From NCBI GenBank assembly GCA_030679635.1, contig JAUXSZ010000029.1, positions 1-6,726 of the forward strand: 6,726 nt of DNA. The letters are read 5' to 3'. This DNA is from Sulfuricurvum sp. GTDB taxonomy: Bacteria; Campylobacterota; Campylobacteria; Campylobacterales; Sulfurimonadaceae. Below the pieces are notes generated by a model, which worked only from the letters and a program-made list of their open reading frames with translations, had not been told where the DNA came from and ran no database searches. Position numbers and translations under genes: made by a program. Shown here one piece after another: positions 1 through 6,089 of the stretch; the stretch's first letter is position 1; each line of letters opens with the position of its first letter.

Positions 1-795
1 GATGCTTTTGATCTCATCGTAGAGCGTCGCGTTCCGGATGTTGCCATAGCTGCTTTTTTGCTCGGGTGGCGCGTTCAAATCGAAAGCGATGAGGAGTTGA
101 GCGGATGTATCGATTATTTAGCCAAAAAACGATCGGATGAACCAAAAACAGGGATTGAAATCGGCTATCCGTTTGATGGAAAAGCAAAATTTTTTCCGAT
201 TATGCTCAAAGCAGCGGAGCACCTAGGTGATGTGACTATTCATGCCTCCTATGATCTCCCATTGGGGCCGAAATATGGCCATACCTTGAATCAATTTAAA
301 AATATCACGTCCAATGTCACCCTTCACAATCGCCGTAATCTGCACCAAGGACTCAGTACTCTGACAACATTGCGCAACGATATCGGGATTCGTACCGCAT
401 TCAACACCCTCGAAAAACTCAACTTTTTAGCCCCGACGGCGCTCATCGGGATGCATCATGCTCCCTATTTTGATCTGTATGCATCGCTGTATGGAAAACA
501 TTACAAGCGTCTCATCATCGTCCAAGGGCATGAGGGGACACCCGAAATTCTCAAAAAAACCAAATACAAGCTCGTTGAAAATGGGGAAATAACAACCCAT
601 CATATCGATCCAGAAGAATTTGGAATCGAGCCCATTCCAGCCAAAGAAGTGATCTCCCTGCAAGCGATGAGTTCTCTCATAGAAAATCCCGATGAAAATC
701 TTGCTAAAATGATACGACTCAATGCCGCATTTCTAGGATGGTCGGCAAAAAAATACGAAAGTATTGACAAAGGATTTATGTGTTTACAGGATTGA
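1..795 (+). CDS. TrpD2-like glycosyltransferase-fold protein (5' truncated by window)
   Basis: The reading frame is open from base 1, so the true start lies upstream; a TTG at 58 falls inside a conserved helical segment and is not a credible start. The visible 264 residues resemble the TrpD2/YbiB group, relatives of anthranilate phosphoribosyltransferase. An N-terminal helical segment (residues 1-40, VPDVAIAAFLLGWRV then EELSG) is followed by the alpha/beta domain, with IRTAFNTLEKLNF at about 130-142, GMHHAPYFDLYASLYG at about 150-165 and VQGHEGTPE at about 174-182. The GTGGD loop of true TrpD enzymes is replaced by GYPFDGK, so a role in tryptophan synthesis is unlikely. E. coli YbiB of this group is known to bind nucleic acid, but the substrate here is unknown. 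The end overlaps ribE by 16 bases, which suggests translational coupling. Family placement is fairly sure; function is open. Confidence 0.8.
   Translation, partial: DAFDLIVERRVPDVAIAAFLLGWRVQIESDEELSGCIDYLAKKRSDEPKTGIEIGYPFDGKAKFFPIMLKAAEHLGDVTIHASYDLPLGPKYGHTLNQFKNITSNVTLHNRRNLHQGLSTLTTLRNDIGIRTAFNTLEKLNFLAPTALIGMHHAPYFDLYASLYGKHYKRLIIVQGHEGTPEILKKTKYKLVENGEITTHHIDPEEFGIEPIPAKEVISLQAMSSLIENPDENLAKMIRLNAAFLGWSAKKYESIDKGFMCLQD
769..774 (+). promoter_or_regulatory. Ribosome binding site selecting the GTG start of ribE
   Basis: AAAGGA lies five bases before GTG at 780, inside the last codons of the upstream gene. An ATG at 778 is in the upstream gene's frame, not ribE's. The site therefore supports GTG, which gives the invariant MFTGLI N-terminus of riboflavin synthase. 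Confidence 0.6.
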
Positions 796-1394
796 TTCGC
801 GAAATGGCAACCGTCAAAAGCTACAGCGGCAACCGCCTCTCGCTACAAGCTGCTTATCGTCCGAAACTCGGCGATTCTATTGCCATCAACGGCACCTGCC
901 TCTCAGTCGTGAGTATTGAGCGCGACGGATTCAGCGTAGAACTCTCACCCGAAACTCTGACACATATTGCTACGGAAAAACTCAAAGGAGAGGTTCATAT
1001 CGAACCCGCCATGCAAATGGGTGAGCGGTTTGAGGGGCATATTGTTCAAGGGCACATCGATACTATCGGTACCGTAGCCTCCATCACCGATAACGGGAAC
1101 AGCTTTGATGTCATTATCAGCGTCGATCCAAAATTCATCGCACTGATTCCTCCCAAAGGGTCTATAACCATCGACGGGGTCAGCCTCACCGTGAACGAAG
1201 TGATGAAAGAGTCCTTCCGCCTCACTATTATCCCTATTACAATGCGTGAAACCCTTTTCGGAAGTTATAAAAAAGGGACGAGAGTCAATATCGAAACCGA
1301 CGTTTTCGCCCGCTACATGCATCACATCTTAAGCACATCGGGAAAACGCGATCTGAGCTGGAACGACGTGGAGCACATACAATCACTTTACTAA
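780..1394 (+). CDS. ribE: Riboflavin synthase, alpha subunit
   Basis: This enzyme performs the last step of riboflavin synthesis, dismutating two molecules of 6,7-dimethyl-8-ribityllumazine to riboflavin and a pyrimidine that is recycled by lumazine synthase. It acts in the cytoplasm, normally as a trimer. The protein has 204 residues, the usual size, with two lumazine-binding repeats. Repeat one shows the hallmark MFTGLI start, GDSIAINGTCLSV (31-43) and GHIVQGHID (86-94). Repeat two shows KGSITIDGVSLTVNEV (126-141) and the GTRVNIETDVFARYM ending (166-180). The start is GTG, read as Met, because only this codon gives MFTGLI, and AAAGGA precedes it by five bases. The start lies inside the upstream TrpD2-like gene, so the two are probably cotranscribed and coupled. 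The product supplies flavin for FMN and FAD, which are the substrates of the ApbE system further along the window, although that is a separate transcription unit. Confidence 0.96.
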   Translation: MFTGLIREMATVKSYSGNRLSLQAAYRPKLGDSIAINGTCLSVVSIERDGFSVELSPETLTHIATEKLKGEVHIEPAMQMGERFEGHIVQGHIDTIGTVASITDNGNSFDVIISVDPKFIALIPPKGSITIDGVSLTVNEVMKESFRLTIIPITMRETLFGSYKKGTRVNIETDVFARYMHHILSTSGKRDLSWNDVEHIQSLY

Positions 1395-1415
1395 AAACCT
1401 CACGTATGGTGAGGT
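1392..1415 (-). terminator. Intrinsic terminator between convergent genes
   Basis: ACCTCAC (1397-1403) pairs perfectly with GTGAGGT (1409-1415) around a five-base loop. On the minus strand the stem is followed directly by TTTTT and then AG, which fits termination of the minus-strand block ending with the DUF2892 gene. On the plus strand the stem is followed by ATTATAG, a poor T-tract, so use by ribE is possible but weaker. It begins on the ribE stop codon. Confidence 0.65.
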
Positions 1416-1430
1416 ATTATAGACGATGTT

Positions 1431-1625
1431 TTACTCATTTTTGAGTTTACATCCAGAATCGATTCCCAAAAGCGCATAAAGCGGACAAAAGCCAACAGCC
1501 CCCGTAATCACCAATATAATACCGGCATAGCCAAATACATTTCCGCTCATAACCGCCCAAACGATAAGAGCACCTCCTGCTATGATCCGTAGAGCGCGAT
1601 CAATTTTTCCTTGGTTGCACAACAT
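1431..1625 (-). CDS. DUF2892 (YgaP-type transmembrane domain) small membrane protein
   Basis: The 64-residue protein matches the DUF2892 pattern: a short polar start with GKIDRALRIIAG (6-17), two membrane segments at about 12-28 and 31-50, then the signature GFCPLYALLGI (45-55) and a cysteine at 59. In some relatives this domain is fused to a rhodanese domain that handles sulfane sulfur (E. coli YgaP); here it stands alone. It would sit in the inner membrane. Cysteines 3, 47 and 59 are visible, but no catalytic role can be assigned. A strong ribosome site, AAGGAG, lies six bases before the ATG. It is 69 bases downstream of the cytochrome gene on the same strand and could be read from it or from its own promoter. 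The hairpin at 1392-1415 follows. The family is secure and the function unknown. Confidence 0.88.
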   Translation of the reverse strand: MLCNQGKIDRALRIIAGGALIVWAVMSGNVFGYAGIILVITGAVGFCPLYALLGIDSGCKLKNE

Positions 1626-1694
1626 CTGTGACTCCTTCTAAAAGAATAAAAACATAAGTACATCGTCCATTTCATGATATTCTTGGCATTACGG

Positions 1695-3101
1695 CTACAG
1701 TATTTGCAAATATACCACTAAATCTTTTTTCTCTTGGGTGGAAAGTTTGAGCTCCAAGATAAGATTAAAAAATTCAACACTGTCTTCAAGTGTTAGCAAT
1801 CTGTCGTCATGAAGAAAAGGAGCAGAGTCTTTTATGCCACGCAATGGGAATGTTTTAATAGGACCTTGCGCGGTCGCCAATAGCCCATTTCTAAGCGTTG
1901 GTTTATAAAAGCGCTCTACTTTTAGATCATGCATCGTATTGTCGCTAAAGGCAGGGCCGCTGTGGCATTCGATACATCGGCCTTTGCCATTAAAAACGGA
2001 TTCTCCGCGCAGTTCAGCTTTTGTCGCTTTTTTAGGATAAAGTTTTCCAAACGGATCGAGTTTTGGTGCCGGAGGAAAATCAAGAATGGCCATAAATTCG
2101 GCCATTGCATGGACTTGTGAGCCGCGTTCTAAGACATTTGCCCCTTTTTTAGTGGCCATAACAGGATCGCCGTCAAAATAGGCAGCACGTTGTTCGAATT
2201 CGGCAAAATCTTCAACCGTTTTTAAAGCACGCTGAGAACCGAAAAGTCTTTGCAGATTAACTCCGCGCAAGGTAGGTGTATCAATCCGCCGTCTGTTTTG
2301 CTGCGGACGAATATCACCCACGAGGTGTGTCGCCGCATTCGTATGCCCATTCGCATGGCAATCGAAACAACTGACTCCAAAACTTGCATGTTCACTTCGG
2401 CGATCATTGGTAGCATTGAACTGTTGTTGTGGAAAGGGTGTTGTGAGTAAGCGTACCCCCTCCAGTTGTTTTGGATTAAGAATACCGTCAAAAAGCTCAA
2501 AGTAATTGGCGTTAGTAACCAATTTTCCCTGCGAAACATCTCCCAAATCAGGCCGTGTTGTTAAATAAATTGGGGCCGGAAATTCCGGTAAAAAGTGATC
2601 CGGTAAATCAAAATCCAAATCAAAACGGGTCAAATCCCTATTGTCCAGTTTTTTGGTTTCATCGATATGAAATTTCGGGAAAACCATCCCTCCTTCATTA
2701 TGATTAGGATGAGGCAGAGGCATAAATCCTTGGGGAAAAAGACCTTTTTCACGAATATCATCGGAATCCATGGCCGCAAGCTTATCCCAGTCCATCCCTT
2801 TGGGTAATTTAACACGTACCCCCTCTTGGACAGGTTTTCCGCCGGACATTTTGACCGTTTTTGAAGGTCGATCGCTTAAATCGTATCGTTCATCGAGGAG
2901 GATTTTGTGTTCTTGCTCTATTGCGGGTTTGGCTGCCCTCATCCGTTTCATTGTGGATTGCAGAGTTTCATTGACTACTACAGGCGAATAGCTTGAGACT
3001 TTTTGTTCACTTCCAAAAAGAGTGGTAGAACCTATCCACGCCATAGCTGTCAGTGAGAAAAAAATGTTTTTTACTGCATTTGAATGATGAATCGGTTTCA
3101 T
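1695..3101 (-). CDS. Secreted di-heme cytochrome c, cytochrome c peroxidase/MauG superfamily
   Basis: The predicted protein has 468 residues from the ATG at 3101. A further in-frame ATG at 3146 would add 15 residues, but the inner start has a strong GGAAGG site and begins directly with a signal peptide (charged MKPIHHSNAVK, a hydrophobic stretch to about residue 30, probable cleavage near LFG-S). Two CXXCH heme c sites are visible: CFDCH at 245-249 and CIECH at 376-380. The C-terminal part carries the di-heme peroxidase landmarks LRGIKDSAPFLHD (420-432), TLEDSVEFFN and a final KKDLVVYLQIL. The heme spacing of about 130 residues is close to that of classical enzymes, but some 220 mature residues lie ahead of heme one, far more than in a roughly 330-residue peroxidase. 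The protein should be periplasmic. Peroxide reduction is one possibility; related long forms have other or unknown redox roles. It lies downstream of apbE and upstream of the DUF2892 gene on the same strand. Confidence 0.85.
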   Translation of the reverse strand: MKPIHHSNAVKNIFFSLTAMAWIGSTTLFGSEQKVSSYSPVVVNETLQSTMKRMRAAKPAIEQEHKILLDERYDLSDRPSKTVKMSGGKPVQEGVRVKLPKGMDWDKLAAMDSDDIREKGLFPQGFMPLPHPNHNEGGMVFPKFHIDETKKLDNRDLTRFDLDFDLPDHFLPEFPAPIYLTTRPDLGDVSQGKLVTNANYFELFDGILNPKQLEGVRLLTTPFPQQQFNATNDRRSEHASFGVSCFDCHANGHTNAATHLVGDIRPQQNRRRIDTPTLRGVNLQRLFGSQRALKTVEDFAEFEQRAAYFDGDPVMATKKGANVLERGSQVHAMAEFMAILDFPPAPKLDPFGKLYPKKATKAELRGESVFNGKGRCIECHSGPAFSDNTMHDLKVERFYKPTLRNGLLATAQGPIKTFPLRGIKDSAPFLHDDRLLTLEDSVEFFNLILELKLSTQEKKDLVVYLQIL

Positions 3102-3109
3102 GATGATAT

Positions 3110-3117
3110 CCCTTCCT
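3110..3117 (-). promoter_or_regulatory. Ribosome binding site deciding the cytochrome start
   Basis: On the minus strand this reads AGGAAGGG, eight bases before the ATG at 3101. The alternative ATG at 3146 would place this site inside the coding region and add a polar 15-residue stretch before the signal peptide. The downstream start is therefore preferred. Confidence 0.6.
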
Positions 3118-3125
3118 AAATAATT

Positions 3126-3139
3126 CGGTATAGTTACCG
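3126..3139. repeat. Small inverted repeat upstream of the cytochrome gene
   Basis: CGGTA-TAGT-TACCG is a perfect five-base dyad with a four-base centre, located 25-38 bases ahead of the cytochrome ATG. The minus-strand reading contains TATACC, a possible -10 element. It has the geometry of a small operator, but the half-site matches no regulator I recognise, and a short dyad like this can occur by chance. The rest of the 129-base gap to apbE (3102-3230) is AT-rich, with no gene and no clear terminator. Confidence 0.25.
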
Positions 3140-3230
3140 TCTGCATTGGCGATGATTTAAGGATAATTTTTTCTTATGAAAATAATGGCACACGTAACAT
3201 TAAAAATACATAAATAATAACGTAGGAAGT

Positions 3231-4148
3231 TCAATACAACATAATTCCCTCTAGCATCGTATTTTTTATAATTGTCCCATCATTGCGGATCAACACATAT
3301 CCAATTCCAAGCGATTTCAATAGTGCAATCGCTTTTACCTTCTCCATTACCGAAACGGCCGTTGCCAGTGCATCTATACGAGTGTTGTCCCCTTTATCGA
3401 TGAGGGTAATAGAAGCATATCGTCGCTCCGAGAGCCCTGTTTTTGGATCGATTAAATGGTTGTGGCTTTTGTTTTTAATATACCGTTCATAATTGCCGCT
3501 CGTACTGATGGCGAAACGGGGTAACGTCGAAACGACAGCAGCGATATGACCCTGCGGATGAAACGGATCTCGAATTTTAATTTCACATGGTCCCAAACAG
3601 CCGATATCACCCGATGCTGCCACAACGGCTTTTTCAACCCCCTTTTTTTTCAGCATATCGATTGCCAAATCGACTGCATACCCCTTCCCGATGCCCCCCA
3701 GATCGACAATCGTACCGGGGAGAATATGAACCCTATTCCCCTCTAAAACCATCCGTTTCGATCCCACGAACTTTCCTAATCTCTGAACTTCTGAGCTACT
3801 GGGAAGGTGCTCGTCTTCGTATCCGAAACGGTACGCTCCATGCGTCAGTGAACCGATCGTCACATCAAACGCCCCATAGCTTAACCGGTACATCTCCAAA
3901 GAACGTTCCAAAATGTCACGCGTCTCTTTTGATGCGTTAATCTCATAATCACGGTTGAGGCGTGAAATTTCGGAATTTTCCTTGTAGGTTGACAGACGCT
4001 GGTCCAAATCTCCAAAAAGGGAAAATACCTCATCGCTTAGATTTTCCTCAGCAACGTTCACACTGATGAGGGTCCCCATATGAACTTGTGTTCGCTCAGC
4101 TCCCGATAACAAAACTGCGAATAGGTAAAAAATAAAAATAGTTTTCAT
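3231..4148 (-). CDS. apbE: FAD:protein FMN transferase (ApbE)
   Basis: ApbE enzymes split FAD and attach the FMN part through a phosphoester to a threonine or serine of an exported flavoprotein, with Mg2+ as cofactor. The sequence shows MGTLISV (24-30), DLGGIGKGYAVD (149-160), ASGDIGCLG (178-186), STSGNYERY (215-223), HLIDPKTG (231-238) and IDALATA (258-264). Asp259 and Thr263 in the last motif correspond to the known metal ligands. At 305 residues it is slightly short for the family but has all core motifs. Residues 1-17 form a signal peptide. Unlike many ApbE proteins there is no lipobox cysteine (LLSGAE), so a soluble periplasmic enzyme is predicted. The likely substrate is encoded at 5574-6086 in the divergent operon. 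The start is supported by the signal peptide, although the ribosome site is weak and the leader may be very short. An A8G5 tract lies in the coding strand around Lys167-Gly170. Confidence 0.95.
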   Translation of the reverse strand: MKTIFIFYLFAVLLSGAERTQVHMGTLISVNVAEENLSDEVFSLFGDLDQRLSTYKENSEISRLNRDYEINASKETRDILERSLEMYRLSYGAFDVTIGSLTHGAYRFGYEDEHLPSSSEVQRLGKFVGSKRMVLEGNRVHILPGTIVDLGGIGKGYAVDLAIDMLKKKGVEKAVVAASGDIGCLGPCEIKIRDPFHPQGHIAAVVSTLPRFAISTSGNYERYIKNKSHNHLIDPKTGLSERRYASITLIDKGDNTRIDALATAVSVMEKVKAIALLKSLGIGYVLIRNDGTIIKNTMLEGIMLY

Positions 4149-4167
4149 ACGGGAAGTTTACCATCTC

Positions 4168-4173
4168 AATATA
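4168..4173 (-). promoter_or_regulatory. Possible -10 element for apbE
   Basis: The minus strand reads TATATT here, 20 bases ahead of the apbE ATG. No good -35 hexamer is seen; at 17 bases spacing the region overlaps the Fur-like site at 4187-4201. Campylobacterota promoters often lack a clear -35, so this is plausible but weak. Confidence 0.3.
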
Positions 4174-4186
4174 GGAATTTAGTAAA

Positions 4187-4201
4187 TGATAGTTATTTTC
4201 A
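4187..4201. promoter_or_regulatory. Putative Fur box in the divergent apbE/porin region
   Basis: TGATAGTTATTTTCA matches the 7-1-7 Fur consensus TGATAATnATTATCA at 12 of 14 defined positions, judged by eye. It sits between two divergent units, over the expected -35 zone of apbE and about 30 bases before the -10 element of the porin operon, so one bound regulator could affect both. The match is to a consensus from other bacteria and the region is AT-rich. Regulation by iron is therefore an inference. Confidence 0.45.
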
Positions 4202-4230
4202 TTATTAATTTTGCATTCAGCTTACTGCTC

Positions 4231-4236
4231 TATACT
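4231..4236 (+). promoter_or_regulatory. -10 element of the porin/FMN-binding operon
   Basis: TATACT matches five of six bases of the sigma-70 -10 consensus and lies 36 bases ahead of the porin ATG, giving a predicted leader of about 30 bases that contains the ribosome site. The -35 region is weak (TTTTGC at 4209-4214), as is common in this phylum. Confidence 0.5.
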
Positions 4237-4245
4237 TTCGCAATC

Positions 4246-4257
4246 AATAATCATAAT
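4246..4257. promoter_or_regulatory. Two tandem Fur-type hexamers near the porin transcription start
   Basis: AATAAT followed by CATAAT are two adjacent exact NATWAT hexamers, just downstream of the predicted -10. A repressor here would cover the start site. Low-complexity AT sequence could produce this by chance. Confidence 0.2.
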
Positions 4258-4260
4258 CAA

Positions 4261-4266
4261 AAAGGA
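4261..4266 (+). promoter_or_regulatory. Ribosome binding site deciding the porin start
   Basis: AAAGGA lies six bases before ATG 4273. The frame is open further upstream, with an ATA at 4186, but that stretch is the regulatory region. The ATG at 4273 is the only one followed directly by a clean signal peptide. Confidence 0.65.
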
Positions 4267-4272
4267 AATTCA

Positions 4273-5574
4273 ATGAAATCTCTTCTTTTAAGTGCCGCTG
4301 CTGCAATGGCCATCACTACTAGCCTAAGTGCCGATGAACTCAGCGAATTAAAAACCCAGCTTAAAATTCTCAGTGAACGTCTCACTACGTTAGAAGCAAA
4401 TGATAAAAAACAAGTTGAGCAGACACAATCATTAACCGATGAGCTGATCAATGTCCAAAACGCAACCTCTTTTGCCCTCATCGATACCACCAAAGATATT
4501 CAAGGATTGAGTCCTGCCGCTTCTAAAGTATACTATTCCAAAAATCCTCTCTCTATCGGCGGTTACGGGGAATTGTACTATTCCAAATACAACGACAGTG
4601 TAGGAACGGGCGATACTAAAGACGCGTACGGTGACACCTACCGTTTTATCCCTTACATCGGTTATAAATTCAGTGACGATATTATCTTAAACTCCGAAAT
4701 AGAGTTTGAGCATGGAGATCAGGTAGCCATTGAACAGTTGTATGTCGACTTTATCCTCGATCCGCTCGCGACGATCCGTATTGGTCATCAGCTTGTACCG
4801 ATGGGATACGTAAATCTCTATCATGAGCCTACGTTGTTTAACACCGTGCAACGCCCCGATGTCGAAAAACAGCTTATTCCTTCCACATGGCATGAGTTGG
4901 GTCTTAGTGTGTATGGTAAAACCGATAGTTTTGAGTACCAAGTGGGGGCATTCAGCGCTTTGGATATGAATAATGCCACACTCACAACACCCAAAACGGA
5001 TAAAGATTGGATTCGTAAAGCGCGTGTCGGAAATGAGAGCGACAAGGGGATGGATAACATGGCAGTTGTTGCACGTTTAGATTACAATGGCATTAACGGC
5101 TTACAAGTGGGAGTCAGTGGCTATACCGGAAAAGCAGGAAATGCCGTTATTCCAGGTAAAGAAGAGGGGCAAATGACCATGTTTGATCTTCATGCTATTT
5201 TCCAATACGAAGGGTTCAAGAGTAGAGCTCTCTACACCGAAAGCCGCCTATCGGGCGCAGATGCTTACAATGCAGCAATGCCCGGAAAAGCCCGTGGAGG
5301 TTATGTGAATTTAGAGTATAATATCTTACCATTTTTTACGTCATCAAGTAATCGGATGCCGCTCTTTTTTCAATATGAAAACTACAATCTGGCTACCGAA
5401 AGAGCCGATGGAACCTCATTTGGAACCACAGAGAGCTATACGTACGGCCTAAACTTCTTCCCTCATGATCAAGTAGTTCTGAAGGGAGAGTACCTGTTGC
5501 GTCACAACAAAAACAGCGTCAACACGGCCGAAGATGAAGGTATCTACTCACTTGGATTAGGATTTATCTTTTAA
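4273..5574 (+). CDS. OprP/OprO-like outer-membrane porin with N-terminal coiled coil
   Basis: The protein has 433 residues from the ATG at 4273. A signal peptide (1-20, cleavage after SLSA) is followed by a predicted coiled coil at about 21-63 (SELKTQLKILSERLTTLEAN and on), then a beta-barrel from about residue 94 (LSIGGYGELYYSKY) to the C-terminal phenylalanine (GLGFIF), a typical outer-membrane insertion signal. The segment 141-215 carries the porin-family run EIEFEHG, EQLYVDF, IRIGHQLVPMGYVNLYHEP and IPSTWHELGLSVYG. The family includes phosphate-selective porins O and P, but no substrate can be read from the sequence, and anion selectivity should not be assumed. It is the first gene of the operon; its stop overlaps the next start (TAATG). 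The context suggests it admits a small substrate or metal complex used by the flavoprotein system. The divergent region carries a possible Fur site. Confidence 0.88.
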   Translation: MKSLLLSAAAAMAITTSLSADELSELKTQLKILSERLTTLEANDKKQVEQTQSLTDELINVQNATSFALIDTTKDIQGLSPAASKVYYSKNPLSIGGYGELYYSKYNDSVGTGDTKDAYGDTYRFIPYIGYKFSDDIILNSEIEFEHGDQVAIEQLYVDFILDPLATIRIGHQLVPMGYVNLYHEPTLFNTVQRPDVEKQLIPSTWHELGLSVYGKTDSFEYQVGAFSALDMNNATLTTPKTDKDWIRKARVGNESDKGMDNMAVVARLDYNGINGLQVGVSGYTGKAGNAVIPGKEEGQMTMFDLHAIFQYEGFKSRALYTESRLSGADAYNAAMPGKARGGYVNLEYNILPFFTSSSNRMPLFFQYENYNLATERADGTSFGTTESYTYGLNFFPHDQVVLKGEYLLRHNKNSVNTAEDEGIYSLGLGFIF

Positions 5575-6086
5575 TGAAAATAATTTTACTATCACTTCTC
5601 GCTTCCATTTATGTGTTCGCCCAGGTTTTGGGCGATCCGGTTGCTCTCACCCAGCGTATGTTTAGTGCTAAAAATGTTGATACCCAAAACATCATACTTA
5701 CCAATGCCCAGCTACAACAGCTCATCAAAACTTCGCAGCAACCCATCGATTCCAAACTCTATCGGATCTATGTGGCTAAAAATGATGCTAAAATTTTGGG
5801 GTATGGTGTACTTATGAGCAAGAAAGTGCGTACCAAAACCGCTATTTCCCTCTATCTTATCGGCATCGACGGTAAAATAAAATCGATCGAAATCGTCGCG
5901 TTTAATGAACCGATGGAATATCTCCCTACTAAAACATGGCTCAATGTATTTGATCAAAAAAGCAGTGCCAATACCCTTAAACTGAATCAAGACATCCCTA
6001 CCACAACAGGGGCCACACTCTCTGCTCGTGCTATCACCGACGGTGCGCGCGCCGCATTGGCATTACTAGAGATTGCGAAACCCTAA
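5574..6086 (+). CDS. Exported FMN-binding domain protein, probable ApbE substrate
   Basis: The 170-residue protein begins with a signal peptide (1-16, VFA cleavage) and contains one FMN-binding domain of the type found in RnfG and NqrC, with no membrane anchor. The domain runs from about 73 (KILGYGVLMSKKVRTKT) through IGIDGKIKSIEIVAFNEPMEYLP (96-118) to TTTGATLSARAITDG (143-157). In this motif Thr148 of TGAT is the expected site of covalent FMN attachment by ApbE. The VRTKT and EYLPTKTW features recall a compact subfamily seen in other proteobacteria, known to me only as 'FMN-binding protein'. It should act as a soluble periplasmic electron carrier or reductase. Its start overlaps the porin stop by one base, and a TTAGGA ribosome site lies 11 bases upstream, so coupling to porin translation is likely. 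apbE lies just across the divergent promoter region. The absence of other Rnf or Nqr subunits argues against an Rnf/Nqr pump. Confidence 0.9.
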   Translation: MKIILLSLLASIYVFAQVLGDPVALTQRMFSAKNVDTQNIILTNAQLQQLIKTSQQPIDSKLYRIYVAKNDAKILGYGVLMSKKVRTKTAISLYLIGIDGKIKSIEIVAFNEPMEYLPTKTWLNVFDQKSSANTLKLNQDIPTTTGATLSARAITDGARAALALLEIAKP

Positions 6087-6089
6087 ATC

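Noticed and set aside
1..795. Anthranilate phosphoribosyltransferase (trpD)
   Set aside because: The GTGGD phosphoribosyl-diphosphate loop is absent and no other trp gene is nearby; the sequence fits the TrpD2 group better.
945..1325. 126-residue minus-strand open frame opposite ribE
   Set aside because: It lies wholly inside ribE, has no recognisable domain, and is explained by the codon bias of the real gene.
3102..3146. Longer cytochrome start 15 codons upstream
   Set aside because: No good ribosome site precedes it, whereas the inner ATG has AGGAAGGG at the right distance and begins a normal signal peptide.
3192..3223. Imperfect dyad with ACGT ends downstream of apbE, considered as a terminator
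   Set aside because: The arms are AT-rich and mismatched (ACGTAACATTA against TAATAACGT), with a long loop and no adjacent T-run, so it is not a convincing terminator.
3587..3940. 117-residue plus-strand open frame opposite apbE
   Set aside because: It lies fully antisense within apbE, has low-complexity composition and no ribosome site or family resemblance.
4186..4272. Upstream extension of the porin frame by 29 residues
   Set aside because: It would start at an ATA codon inside the regulatory region, lacks a ribosome site and would place a second hydrophobic stretch before the true signal peptide at ATG 4273.
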